Source: Burkholderiaceae bacterium
GTDB taxonomy: Bacteria > Pseudomonadota > Gammaproteobacteria > Burkholderiales > Burkholderiaceae_E
NCBI GenBank assembly: GCA_016710525.1
Contig: JADJVQ010000013.1
Location: 1 to 64,000 of the forward strand
Length of the DNA: 64,000 bases
Direction: 5' to 3'
Shown: piece by piece, positions 8,099-17,597 of the stretch
Position numbering within the stretch: position 1 is the first letter of the stretch
How the letters are laid out: every line of letters begins with the position of its first letter
Translations under genes and position numbers: made by a program
Notes under the pieces: model-generated
What the model was told of the DNA's origin: nothing
What the model saw: only the letters and a program-made list of their open reading frames with translations
Database searches by the model: none

Positions 8099-8751
8099 AT
8101 CGACGGGTCGCGCTGGCCAGTCTGCTGGCCCTGCTGACCCGCCATGCGGATGCCGCACCGGCGCTCGTGGAGGCTGCGCTGCGTGGCGACACCGTCGCCC
8201 TGCGCCGGCTGCTCGCGGCGGGTGCACCGGTCAATCAGCGCGACGAGCGTGGCCGCACGGCGGCGCTGGCCGCCACTCAGGCCGGGCACGTGCAGGCGGC
8301 GATACTGCTGATCCGTCATGGCGCCGATGTCAACGCGCAAGACGACAGCCGCGACAGCGTTTTCCTGCTGGCCGGCGCGCGCGGCCACACCGACATCGTC
8401 AGGGCCGCGATCGCCGCGGGCGCCGATTTGAAGAGCACCAACCGGTATGGCGGGACCGCCCTGATCCCTGCCTGTCACTATGGTCACCTCGACACGGTTC
8501 GGGTGCTGCTCGACGCCGGGGTGGCGGTGGACCACGTCAACAATCTGGGCTGGACCGCCCTGCTGGAGGCGGTGATCCTGGGTGATGGCGGCCCGACGCA
8601 CACGGCGATCGTGCGCCTGCTGATCCGTCACCGCGCCAACCTCGACCTGGCCGACCGCGATGCCGTCACGGCGCTGGCGCATGCCGAGCGGCGAGGGTTT
8701 CGCGAGATGGCCGAACTATTGCGCGCGGCGGGGGCCCGAGCGGCACCCTGA
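8095..8751 (+). CDS. Exported ankyrin-repeat protein
   Basis: Translation most likely starts at the GTG at 8095, which overlaps the deaminase stop codon, giving 218 residues. The first 22 residues form a short signal peptide ending near DAAPA. The rest contains about five ankyrin repeats, seen as repeated AVNxxDxxGxTALxxAxxxGHxxxVxxLLxxGA patterns from residue 30 to the end. Bacterial exported ankyrin proteins often bind and protect or inhibit a neighbouring enzyme. Coupling to the deaminase suggests the two proteins act together in the periplasm, an inference from order and signals only. Confidence 0.82.
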   Translation: MNRRVALASLLALLTRHADAAPALVEAALRGDTVALRRLLAAGAPVNQRDERGRTAALAATQAGHVQAAILLIRHGADVNAQDDSRDSVFLLAGARGHTDIVRAAIAAGADLKSTNRYGGTALIPACHYGHLDTVRVLLDAGVAVDHVNNLGWTALLEAVILGDGGPTHTAIVRLLIRHRANLDLADRDAVTALAHAERRGFREMAELLRAAGARAAP

Positions 8752-8781
8752 CGGAGGCCGGCGCTTCGCTCCTCAGTTCGG

Positions 8782-9945
8782 TCAGACCGCCAGGCCGAAG
8801 CCTGGGCCCTCGGGCAGGCCGACCTGACCGTCGACCAGAGGCGGCAGGGTCGCGCCACTGGGGAAGGTCACCCCGTGGGCCAGCCAGGGCAGTTCGATCC
8901 AGCCGGTGGCGGGCGACGACAAACCCCAGTGGATCGAGGCATACAGGCTGGGCCCGATCCGGAAGTTGTGCGGCGCCAGCACCACGTTGTGCAGTTCGGC
9001 CAGTGCCGAGATCCGGCGCGCCGCGGTCAGTCCGCCGATCTTGGCGATCTCGGGCTGCAGCCAGGCGATCGCGCCGCTGGCCAGCAGGCGCTGGAAATCG
9101 GCCGGCGAATATTCGTTTTCGCCGGCGGCCAGGGGCAGCGGGCTGGCGGCGGCCACCCGGGAAAGCGATGCAATGTCGCGCATCGGGCGCACCGGTTCTT
9201 CCAGCCAGAGCACATCGTGGCGGGCAATGGCGTGGGCAAACTGGATCGAATCGCGCACGTCGAAGTGTCCGTTGCAGTCGACCATCAGCGCGATGTGGGG
9301 CCCGACCGCCGCGCGCGCGCAAGCCACCGCCGGCGCGGTGACTTCATGCAGCTTGATGGCCAGGAAGCCGGCATCGACAGCGCGCCGGCATTCGCGCTCG
9401 ATCGCTTCCTCGATACGCAGTGCCGGCAGGGAGGCGTAGGCAGGCCGGCGTTCATGGGCGCGGCCACCGATCAGCTGGTTGACCGGCACACCGAATTGTT
9501 TGCCGAGCCGGTCCCAGAGCGCCAGATCGATGCCCGACAGGCCCATGGTGATCACTCCGCCGTCGCCATATCGCGACGCGAAGTCGCTCATGTCGAACCA
9601 CAAGGCCTCGATGTCGCCCGCGGGACGGCCAATGCAGCGCGGCTCGAGCACGCCTTCGATCGCCGCCTGGATCGTCGCGTAGGGCGCGTGAGGCAGCCGG
9701 GCAGCGGGCGGCTTCGCGCCCGCGCTGGCGCTCGCCGGCACGCCGTGCGAGGCCGCGCCGGCGCTCGCCGATCGACCGGCGCCGGCGATTCCCCACCACG
9801 CCTCGCCGGTGCCGATCAGCCCGTCTTCGGTGATCACGTCGACCAGCAGCTGAGGCAGATGCGGATGGTCGAACCCGCGGGTTCGGATCGCCTCGATGCG
9901 TGAAGATGTCCCGCGGGGCGCCTGCCACGATGCCGATGTGCTCAT
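8782..9945 (-). CDS. Mandelate racemase/enolase-superfamily enzyme
   Basis: The start at 9945 has GGGAG upstream and yields 387 residues, the usual size. Enolase-superfamily hallmarks follow in order: a K-x-H motif (AIKLHE), metal ligands D (MVDCNGHFD), E (WLEEPV) and E (AGENEYS), and a late His (LAPHNF) that would serve as the general acid/base. These enzymes abstract a proton next to a carboxylate, usually racemising or dehydrating sugar acids; the exact substrate cannot be read. Unusual is a low-complexity Ala/Ser/Gly/Pro insertion at about residues 53-85, rich in GAxS and KPPAA, in what should be the lid loop. The gene is convergent with the ankyrin gene, 30 bp away. Confidence 0.85.
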   Translation of the reverse strand: MSTSASWQAPRGTSSRIEAIRTRGFDHPHLPQLLVDVITEDGLIGTGEAWWGIAGAGRSASAGAASHGVPASASAGAKPPAARLPHAPYATIQAAIEGVLEPRCIGRPAGDIEALWFDMSDFASRYGDGGVITMGLSGIDLALWDRLGKQFGVPVNQLIGGRAHERRPAYASLPALRIEEAIERECRRAVDAGFLAIKLHEVTAPAVACARAAVGPHIALMVDCNGHFDVRDSIQFAHAIARHDVLWLEEPVRPMRDIASLSRVAAASPLPLAAGENEYSPADFQRLLASGAIAWLQPEIAKIGGLTAARRISALAELHNVVLAPHNFRIGPSLYASIHWGLSSPATGWIELPWLAHGVTFPSGATLPPLVDGQVGLPEGPGFGLAV

Positions 9946-10135
9946 GAGAACCGTCTCCCGCGCGAGCAAGGCGGCCCGCCTGAGTTGCCCCGGCGCGCGT
10001 GCGGCGCGCCGGTGAAGGAGAATTCTAGAACACAGGATGCATAGCGGGCCTGGCTGGCACCCCCCGGAGGAAGGCCCCCGCGAGCGCTCCCGGGCGGACA
10101 GAGCCAAGACGATCGGCGCGGGCCCGCGCCGCTGC

Positions 10136-11152
10136 CTAGCGGGTTGCCGCCTCGCCCAGCCGGCGGCCCTGCGACAGCGCATACGGGGCAGGGCGGGCCA
10201 GCAGCACAGGGTCGCTCGACGGCCTGATGCCAGCGGGCAGTGCCAGCGGATTGAAGCTGATCTTGTCGCAGGCGCCGCCGGCGCCAGGCTCGACGCTGTC
10301 GATGACCAGGCGCCCTGCGGTCACGACGGGCCGCTCCGGTGGCCACGCCTGCGTCGGATCGTCGATGGTGTCTGCCGGCCGGGCCAGTTGGAACTGCAAT
10401 GCGAAGCTCGCTGCCGCCGCTTTCACCCGCAGGCGCAATTCATCGGCAAGAAAATCGTCGGGTCGTGTCTTGAGCTCGTCATCGGTCAGGCCCGTCAGCC
10501 CGGCCTCGGGGACAAATTGCCAGCGCGCGAACTGCGACTCGCCGCGCGCGTTGACCAGCTCGAAGGCGTTGGTGCTCCAGTACTGAGCGCTCGCGTAGCT
10601 GGCGGGTACCGGTGCTTTGGACAGGTAGGCGGCCTGCCGCAAGGTGTCCGGATTGGCGTCGTTGAACGCCTTCAGGCGTTCGGGATTCGGTTTGCCCGTG
10701 GCAGGGTCGGGCGTGCGCGCCTGCAGAAACGGCGCGAACTGCTCGGGCCTGGAAACGAAGAACACCGGTGCCGAGACACTGGAGCCTTGCCATTGCTGAC
10801 CGTCGGGCGTGCTGATCGAGAACGCGAGTCCGCGCACCGAACGGCCTTTGTCACTGGCCTTGGGGCTGCCGCCGCCCACCGAGAAGCGTGCGACGACGGG
10901 CAGGCGCTGGCCGCTGAAGATGCTCGATGGGGCGAGCGCCATGCCCTGGGCATTGCCCACGAAGTAGCCGCTGGCGCACACCCCCTTGGCGCCCGAGCGG
11001 CGGAACGTGGGCTGGGCGCCGAACAGGCCTTCGAGCGCGTCAACCTGCGCGAGCGCTGGCGGTACCTGGGCGAGCGTGCTGGCGGCGGGCAGGCCGAGCG
11101 TCAGCAGGGCGGCAGCGCACAAGGCGTGCTTCGGTCGAATCAAGACGGACAT
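10136..11152 (-). CDS. SrpA-like periplasmic catalase-family protein lacking the catalytic His
   Basis: The 338-residue protein has a signal peptide cut near LAQV (about residue 29) and the small catalase-related fold of SrpA, with the conserved GYFVGNAQG, RFSVGGG and PVFFVSRPEQF segments and a proximal heme tyrosine in RPAPYALSQGRR. Family members normally read R-R-x-H-A-K-G at the distal heme side; here it is RRSGAKG (51-57), with Gly at position 54 in place of the catalytic histidine. Peroxide breakdown would therefore be impaired, while heme binding could remain. AGGAGA precedes the ATG. The gene stands alone and faces away from the Nudix gene. Confidence 0.85.
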   Translation of the reverse strand: MSVLIRPKHALCAAALLTLGLPAASTLAQVPPALAQVDALEGLFGAQPTFRRSGAKGVCASGYFVGNAQGMALAPSSIFSGQRLPVVARFSVGGGSPKASDKGRSVRGLAFSISTPDGQQWQGSSVSAPVFFVSRPEQFAPFLQARTPDPATGKPNPERLKAFNDANPDTLRQAAYLSKAPVPASYASAQYWSTNAFELVNARGESQFARWQFVPEAGLTGLTDDELKTRPDDFLADELRLRVKAAAASFALQFQLARPADTIDDPTQAWPPERPVVTAGRLVIDSVEPGAGGACDKISFNPLALPAGIRPSSDPVLLARPAPYALSQGRRLGEAATR

Positions 11153-11335
11153 GGGAAGCTTCTCCTGAGGGTCGAAAGAGGGGCCGTTCCGTGTCTGTCA
11201 GACCGCGGTTCGACCCTGAAGCTCCTAGTTCGCCGAAACAGGCCATGCGGTTACGGCGAACAGTCCGCTGATCTCAAGGAATCCCGATCGACCCGTGTTC
11301 GGCTGTTTTGCGCCCGCACCCTCTAGAATCCGGTC

Positions 11336-11947
11336 ATGCCCCTGCTCTCCCTCCCCCGCATCGAACAGCGACTTCGCGAACACCAGCCGATGGTGCTGGA
11401 TACCCGACAATTCTCCCGCCAGGCCGCGGTCGCCGCGATCCTGCGCGACGACGGGGAAACGACCCAGGCCCTGTTCATCAAGCGTGCCAAGCGTCCCGGC
11501 GACCTCTGGTCGGGCCACATGGCTTTTCCGGGCGGCCACTGGGAGCCCGGCGATGCCGACCTGGCGGCGACCGCGGTGCGCGAGACCCGTGAGGAGATCG
11601 GCCTGGACCTCGATCGGTACGGGCGTCTGCTCGGGCACCTGGACTACATGAACGTCAACCCGATCGGCACGAGCATCGACATGCTGATCGTTCCCTTCGT
11701 GTTCGCGTTGGATCGAGAGCCGCCGCCCTACCGGCCCAACCACGAGGTTGCCGCCGTGCTGTGGGGCTCGATTCACGACATGTTCCACGGCCGTTCCGCC
11801 ACCCGTCGCGACATGCACGTGGGCGGCGGGGCGCGGCCCTTTCCGGGGTACGGTGTGCAGGACGAGATCGTCTGGGGGCTCACCTACCGGATGCTGCACG
11901 GATTCTTCGCGGTGCTGGACCCGGCCTGGCGCATTCCCGAGGATTGA
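11336..11947 (+). CDS. Nudix hydrolase, CoA pyrophosphatase type
   Basis: The protein contains a Nudix box with the central RETREEIGL signature and the preceding GHMAFPGGHWEPGD typical of the CoA pyrophosphatase group, which cleaves CoA or related nucleoside diphosphates linked to another moiety. At 203 residues it is about the normal length. No Shine-Dalgarno sequence is visible. TAGAAT at 11324-11329 lies only six bases before the ATG, so the message may be nearly leaderless. The next gene begins six bases after its stop, so the two are probably co-transcribed. Confidence 0.87.
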   Translation: MPLLSLPRIEQRLREHQPMVLDTRQFSRQAAVAAILRDDGETTQALFIKRAKRPGDLWSGHMAFPGGHWEPGDADLAATAVRETREEIGLDLDRYGRLLGHLDYMNVNPIGTSIDMLIVPFVFALDREPPPYRPNHEVAAVLWGSIHDMFHGRSATRRDMHVGGGARPFPGYGVQDEIVWGLTYRMLHGFFAVLDPAWRIPED

Positions 11948-11952
11948 GAGGC

Positions 11953-14900
11953 ATGCTGATCATGCATCGCCGCGCGCTGGTGCTGATCTGGGTGGTCGCG
12001 GCCCTGTTCGTCATCCTGATCGTATCGGGCGCGGCGCAGATGCTCAGGCACCGCCAGCAGGATGCGATCGGTGCCGGGCAGACGCGTGTGGCGGCGGTCG
12101 CGCGCGCGGCTCAGACGGCACTCGACCTGAATCTCCAGAGCATCGAGCGGCTGTTGACGCGGGTCGAGCCTGCGCTGCGGCTGAGCATGCGCGGCGACGG
12201 TACGGTCGAGATGTCTCGCTGGCGCGATCTTCGGCCGGTGATCCTTGCGCAGCACCCGCTGGTGGAGAGCCTGAGTCTGGTCGATGCCGCGGGCCGGCCG
12301 ATGATTGCTTCGGAGTTCGACGTCCCGACCAGGGGGAACGAACTGCCCCAAGGTCTTGCGGCGGCGTTCGCCGATCAGAAGGCTCCCGCCATGAAGCTGA
12401 TCCCCGTGCCGCGGGTCGACCAGGGCCGGGAACCGGTGCTGCTGGCCGCCCGCCCGATCCGCCTGCCCGATGGCACGCAGTGGATCGCCTGCGCGCGGGT
12501 TCCAATCTCGGGGCTGGCTGCGGTGCTTGCGCCATGGGTGGCGACGGATGCGCTGACGATCACCCTCGAAGGCGATGACGGGCGCCTGCTGCTCAGTGTG
12601 CCGATGCGCGCCGATCTGATCGGCGCGCGCCTGCCCCTGCCACAGGCGCAGGAAGGCGCCGCCCGGAGCACGCAGTGGCAGACAGGCCGCCTTGATCCGG
12701 TCGATTCGCTGGTCGCTTCCGGGTTGCTGGTCGATCGAGGCCTGCGAATCACCTCGGGCCTGCCGGAGTCGGTGGTGCTGGAATCCTGGCGGCAGAATCG
12801 CAATCTTGTCATCACGGCAGCAGCACTGTTCAGTGTGCTGGTGCTCCTGGCCTCGGGGCTGGCACACGGGCATCTGGTGCGGCTGGCGCAGGCGCGCGCC
12901 GCGGTCGACGCCACCACCGAGAGGCTGCGCAGCGTGAACGCGGAACTGCAGGACGAATCGCGCGCGCGCCAGACGGTAACCGCCAGTCTGGCCGAATCCC
13001 AGCGCCTGATGTCCGAACTGCTGATCAACACGCATGAAGGGTTCTGGTTCATCGACGGTCAGACGCGAACGCTCGATGCCAATCCCGCGATGTGCGCGCT
13101 GCTGGGAGTGCCGCGCGAAGCGCTGGTCGGCCGATCGATCTACGATTTCGTCGACGACGACAACGCCGCGATCTTCCGGCGTGAAATCGCCGCACGCCGC
13201 GAAGGTGCTCGCGGTTCCTATGAAATCCGTCTGCGCCGCGCCGACGGGTCTCTGGTGGAATGCATCAATTCGGCCACACCGCTGCACAGCGAAGCCGGAG
13301 AACTGATCGGCTCGGTCGGACTGTGGACCGACGTATCGCGGATCAAGGCCACCGAGCGCGAACTCGCGCAAGCCAAGGCCACGCTGGAGAGCGCGCTGCG
13401 CTCGATGGCCGACGGCTTCCTGTTGCGCGACGCTCAAGACTGCGTGGTGACCTGGAATCCCCGCTATCTGGAAATCTACGAGCATCTTCGCGGTGTGCTG
13501 GCGCCGGGAGTGCATGTCACTCGGCTGGCCGAGGAGGCAGCGCGGGCGTGGCTGCCCGAGGGCTCCGAGGCTGACCGGACCGCCTGGATTGCGTGGCGCA
13601 AGTCCCAGGCGGTCAACGGCAATGGCCGCTTCGAGCAGGAGCTGCCCGGAGGCCTGCGGATTCTGGTGAGCGAGAGCCGGATCCCAAATGGCGGCATCGT
13701 GTCGGTGCATCACGACATCACGCAGGCCCGGCTGGCCGAACAGGCGGTGGTGCGCGCCAGGGACCTGTTGGATCAGGCCTTGTCATCGATGCCCGATGGT
13801 GTGCTGATCTCCGATCCCAACCGCCGGGTGGTGACCTGGAATCCGCGCTATCTGTCGCTGTATCCGTACCTGGGCGAGGTGCTGGCGCCCGGGGTTGCAC
13901 TGTCGACGCTCGGCGAAGCGGCGGCCCGACGGCTGCTGGCGGGCGCGAGCGATGACGAGCGTTCGGCCTGGATCAGAGCCCGCATGAGCCAGCAGTCCAG
14001 CGGCGACATCGGGTTCGAGCAGGAACTGCCCGATGGCCGGATCGTGCACATCCAGGAGCGCCGCACGCCCGATGGCGGCATGGTCTCGGTGCATCACGAG
14101 ATCACCTCGATCAAGCTGACCGAGCGCGAACTGCGCCAGGCGAAAGTCGCCGCCGAGGACGCGAACCTTGCGAAGTCGCAGTTCGTGGCGGCCATCAGCC
14201 ATGAGATCCGCACGCCGCTGAACGGGGTGCTGGGGATGAACAGCCTGCTGCTGAAGACCGTACTGTCCCCGGAGCAGCGCCGGTATGCGGAGATCATCCG
14301 CACGTCCGGCCAGAGCCTGCTGGCGCTGATCGGCGACATTCTCGATCTGTCGCGGCTGGAAGCGGGACGGATGGAACTGGAAATCGGCGAGTTCGACCCC
14401 GCAGGCGCCATCGACGAGGTGGTGAACGTGCTGAGCGAGCGCGCCCGGGCCAAGGGGCTGGGCCTGCAGGCGACGCATCGAGCCGGATTCGACCGGCCGC
14501 TGATCGGCGACCGAGCGCGTCTGCAGCAGGCCCTCTTCAATCTGCTGGGCAATGCGATCAAGTTCACGGAGCGGGGTGGGGTCGAGCTCGATTGGGGCGC
14601 GCAGGCGCGCGACGACGGACGCCCGGAACTGGCCATCGAGGTTCGCGACACCGGTATCGGCATCGCCAGCGAACACCTGCCCAAGCTGTTCGAACGTTTC
14701 ACCCAGGCCGACAGCGGCATGGCCCGCCGGTTCGGCGGCAGCGGCCTGGGGTTGGCGATCTCCCGGGAAATCGTTCAGCTGATGGGCGGGCAGATCAGCG
14801 TGCGCAGCAGCCTGGGCGTGGGCAGCAGCTTTCGCGTCAGGATTCCGGTGACACTCGGCGCGGCTGAAGTCGAACCTGGTGCAGCCCATCCGCGGGTGCA

Positions 14901-15320
14901 GGCCCCGAACGCGCCGCGCAGGGGCCTGCGCATCCTGGTCGCGGAAGACAATCCGATCAACCAGATGGTGATCGAAGCGATGCTGCTGCAGATGGGGCAT
15001 CTGTGCGACCTGGTCGGCAACGGGGCCGAGGCGCTGCAGCAGGTGAGTCGGGGTCATTACGACCTGATCCTGATGGACGTGCAGATGCCCAACATGGACG
15101 GCGTGAGCACGACGCGTGCGATCCGGGCACTGGAGGGCCGCTGGCGCGCATTCCGATCGTGGCCCTGACAGCCAATGCGATGCTGCAGGATCGCGAGCGT
15201 TACATCGCCGCCGGCATGGACGGATATGTGTCCAAGCCGATCGACGAATCCCATCTGGTGGCGGCCATCGAACACGCGGTGTTGCGCACGCCCGCTCCGG
15301 TCGGGCCGCCGGATACCTGA
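11953..15320 (+). pseudogene. Multi-PAS hybrid sensor histidine kinase, frameshifted in the receiver
   Basis: From the N-terminus: a transmembrane helix (RALVLIWVVAALFVILIV), an extracytoplasmic sensor region to about residue 275, a second membrane helix, one PAS domain, two further PAS copies that resemble each other (MADGFLL...VVTWNPRYLEIY and MPDGVLI...VVTWNPRYLSLY), the HisKA domain with H750 (ISHEIRTPLNG), an ATPase domain (DTGIGI, GGSGLGLAI) and a C-terminal receiver with D1042 (LILMDVQMPN). One G is missing in the run 15135-15137; restoring it continues into IPIVALTANAM and the conserved KP (VSKPIDE), for about 1122 residues. Without correction the receiver is cut after its phosphorylation site. 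The signal sensed is unknown. Confidence 0.85.
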
Positions 15321-15450
15321 GGCGAGCGATCGAGGAGCGGGTCGATCCTTTGGACGCGCCCTCGGCCTGAAGTCCACGGTCGTCGATCTCCTCTCGATCA
15401 CCGACCGTTCCGGTTCTGCCATCACGACCTCGGTGTGAAGCCTGATCGGC

Positions 15451-16344
15451 CTATGTGGCCGACGCAGCCTGGGCTTGGGCGGAACACAGGAAATCAATCA
15501 GGGATGCGGCGTGGGACGTGAGTGCGCCGCGCAGGTCGTGGTCGCCGTCCACCAGCAGCAGCCTGGCGCGAGCGGATGAGGTCGATAGCGCAATGGCCTC
15601 GCTGACCGGCACCACGGTGTCGGCGCGGCCATGCACCAGCAGGACCGGACATTGCACATGGCCCAAGGTGCTGATCGGTGCGATCTCATCGAAGGATGCC
15701 CCGATCACCCGCTGCACGTGGCGCATCAGATACCAGCCCAGCACCGGATAGGGCACCCGCTTTTCAGCCATGAAGCGGCGCATCAGCGGGCGCGGATGGG
15801 CGAACGCCGACACGCTGACCACTGCTCGAACGTCGCGATGGTGACAGGCGTGCAGCAGGGCCGCGGCCGCGCCCACGGAATGGCCCAGCAGCGCCAGTCG
15901 GTCTGGCGCGATCTCGGGCTGTTGCCTGAGCCAAGCGAGTCCGGCTGCAATGTCTTCAGCAAAACGCGGCATCGACGAAAAGGCCTCGTCGCCACTGCGT
16001 CCGTGGCAGCGCGCGTCGATCAGCAGCACGGCGAATCCGGCCGCGTACAGCGGGCGCGCCGCGGGCCACATCATGGCGGCGTTGGCGCCCCAGCCATGCA
16101 TGGCGAGGACGGCGGGCAGCGGTTTGTCGTCGACTGCTGGGGGCAAGACCAGCCAGGCGAACAGCGGCCGACCGCCTGGGCCCGGGATGTGCACTTCCCG
16201 TACCCGGTCGGCTCCGAATCCGTGGTCGCCGGGACCTTGCGCGTGCCCGAGCCGAGGCGCGCGCAGGCCGCGCAGGATGGCCAGGTGCGCCAGCCTGCGC
16301 AATGCCCACACCCCGGCGATGCTGGCGGCCGCCTCGATGATCAC
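15451..16344 (-). CDS. Alpha/beta hydrolase
   Basis: The product has the alpha/beta-hydrolase catalytic set: nucleophile in GHSVG, acid Asp in HGRADTVVP and base His near the end in DGDHDL. An oxyanion-type MHGWGANA loop precedes them. The first 20 residues are hydrophobic and may anchor the protein in the inner membrane. The start is a GTG without a clear ribosome site; 297 residues is normal. It probably acts on an ester or thioester, but the substrate cannot be told. It runs convergent to the histidine kinase gene. Confidence 0.82.
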   Translation of the reverse strand: MIIEAAASIAGVWALRRLAHLAILRGLRAPRLGHAQGPGDHGFGADRVREVHIPGPGGRPLFAWLVLPPAVDDKPLPAVLAMHGWGANAAMMWPAARPLYAAGFAVLLIDARCHGRSGDEAFSSMPRFAEDIAAGLAWLRQQPEIAPDRLALLGHSVGAAAALLHACHHRDVRAVVSVSAFAHPRPLMRRFMAEKRVPYPVLGWYLMRHVQRVIGASFDEIAPISTLGHVQCPVLLVHGRADTVVPVSEAIALSTSSARARLLLVDGDHDLRGALTSHAASLIDFLCSAQAQAASAT

Positions 16345-16369
16345 GGCGTGACCACCACTCGATCGAATC

Positions 16370-17056
16370 TCATCCGCCGGTTTCGACGGGCGAGTTCACA
16401 ATGGCATCGAACTCGGTCTGACTGATGTATCTGGGTACGTAGGTTCCGCCCATTTGGGTCAGCACCTTCATAAACGCGCGCAGATGGTTGCGCGAGCCAC
16501 GCACCAGGTTGCCGTACACCGTCTGGATGTCGGGGTTGTCGATGGCGGCGAGTTGTTGCGTGATGTCGCGAATGTCGAGTTCCTCGATCTGCAGGCCGAC
16601 CTTCACCGCCTCCAACGCACTGACCCGGCTGGCGAGCACCAGTGCGTCGTATAAGGCCTGAAATGCCGGAGCCTTGAAGCTGCCGTTGGGCAGCCCTGCC
16701 AGCGGGTCCGTCAGCTGATACCGGTCGAGCAAGGCTTTTACGGCGGCTGAATGGGTTGCCTCGCTGGCGGTGATATTGGCGAAGACCGGGGGCGTCCAGA
16801 GGGTGGCGCTTACGGCGTAGACGTCATGCGCGAGTTGCTCTTCCTGGCGCATGAAGACCAGGCTGTCGGCTTCGGCGCCCGACAGTTGCGCCAGCGGATA
16901 GGTCGCCAGCTGGCCGGCGAGCGACGCGGAGTCGAACGTCGATGCGCCGGTGCTGTCAACGCTCATGACTGGGCTCGGATCGCCGCCTCCCCCGCAGGCG
17001 AGGAGTCCGCCGATCAACAGACCCGCTACGCTTGCACGGAACACGCGTCGGCTCAT
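16370..17056 (-). CDS. DUF2202 ferritin-like lipoprotein
   Basis: Starting at 17056 gives a compact lipoprotein signal (SRRVFRASVAGLLIGGLLAC) with a Gly-rich stretch after the lipid-bearing cysteine; an ATG at 17089 overlaps the upstream gene's stop and would add eleven residues. The mature part contains FMRQEEQLAHDVY, SEATHSAAV and GSRNHLRAF, the E/H positions of a ferritin-like four-helix fold of the DUF2202 family. Such proteins may bind iron or another metal at the outer membrane. It follows the small exported protein gene directly and shares its promoter. Function is unproven. Confidence 0.8.
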   Translation of the reverse strand: MSRRVFRASVAGLLIGGLLACGGGGDPSPVMSVDSTGASTFDSASLAGQLATYPLAQLSGAEADSLVFMRQEEQLAHDVYAVSATLWTPPVFANITASEATHSAAVKALLDRYQLTDPLAGLPNGSFKAPAFQALYDALVLASRVSALEAVKVGLQIEELDIRDITQQLAAIDNPDIQTVYGNLVRGSRNHLRAFMKVLTQMGGTYVPRYISQTEFDAIVNSPVETGG

Positions 17057-17085
17057 CGTGTGCTCGCCAAGCCAGTGGCGGGCGC

Positions 17086-17472
17086 TCATGGCTTCAGGCC
17101 AGTGCAGGCATCGCGCCGGGGTTGTGCCAATGCCTTGCTGCCGCGCTCCTTGGCGCGTGCCGCCATCTGTTCGTGATGCTGAACCTGATAGGCATGGCAC
17201 TCTTCATAGGTCTTCATGGTGCGCAGGCGGCCGCGGTGCTCGTTGCGCTCCTGCCGGGTCATCAGCGCCCAGCCTGCCGTGTAGTCGGACCCCGTTCGTG
17301 CCGCACCAGGGCGGCTGGCCGGATTCGTGCCCGATGCGTTGGCCGGCGGCGCGCCACCCATCGGTCCGGCCCCCGGGCCAGACCCCTTGCCGCTGCCTGG
17401 TTGAGCGAGTGCGATACCCGCTGATAAGCCGATAAGCGAGGCGAGCAAGAGTGCTTGCACGGATTTCATCAT
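17086..17472 (-). CDS. Small exported protein of unknown function
   Basis: The 128-residue product has a clear signal peptide cut after ALA (about residue 23), a Gly/Pro/Ala-rich linker, and a conserved-looking C-terminal half with MTRQERNEHRGRLRTMKTY, then EECHAYQVQHHEQMAARAKERG. The His, Glu, Cys and Met residues would suit metal binding, but no named family is recognised. AAGGA precedes tandem ATG codons. It is first in a two-gene operon with the ferritin-like lipoprotein. A TATAC-N8-GTATA operator lies 32 bp upstream, over the probable -10. Confidence 0.65.
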   Translation of the reverse strand: MMKSVQALLLASLIGLSAGIALAQPGSGKGSGPGAGPMGGAPPANASGTNPASRPGAARTGSDYTAGWALMTRQERNEHRGRLRTMKTYEECHAYQVQHHEQMAARAKERGSKALAQPRRDACTGLKP

Positions 17473-17503
17473 GCATTCCTTGGAAGTGGGCGACTTCTTT
17501 TAA

Positions 17504-17521
17504 TATACGGTATGGGGTATA
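17504..17521. promoter_or_regulatory. TATAC-N8-GTATA operator, copy 1
   Basis: The site reads TATACGGTATGGGGTATA. On the minus strand it overlaps a probable -10 (TATATT) of the small exported protein gene. A second copy, TATACCCACTACCGTATA at 21392-21409, matches it closely when inverted. Inverted TATAC arms around a G/C tract resemble operators of CsoR/FrmR/CstR-type repressors; no such regulator is encoded in the window. Confidence 0.5.
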
Positions 17522-17597
17522 AGAGAGCATTGCGTATGCGCAAGACCGCGTCAAAACCCAAGGGTCGGAAATCGCCCGCGACAGGCGCCTGTCCAGG

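Noticed and set aside
5111..15137. Programmed ribosomal frameshifting at the broken genes
   Set aside because: No slippery heptamer with a following pseudoknot was seen, the breaks go in both directions, and the affected families are not known to use frameshifting.
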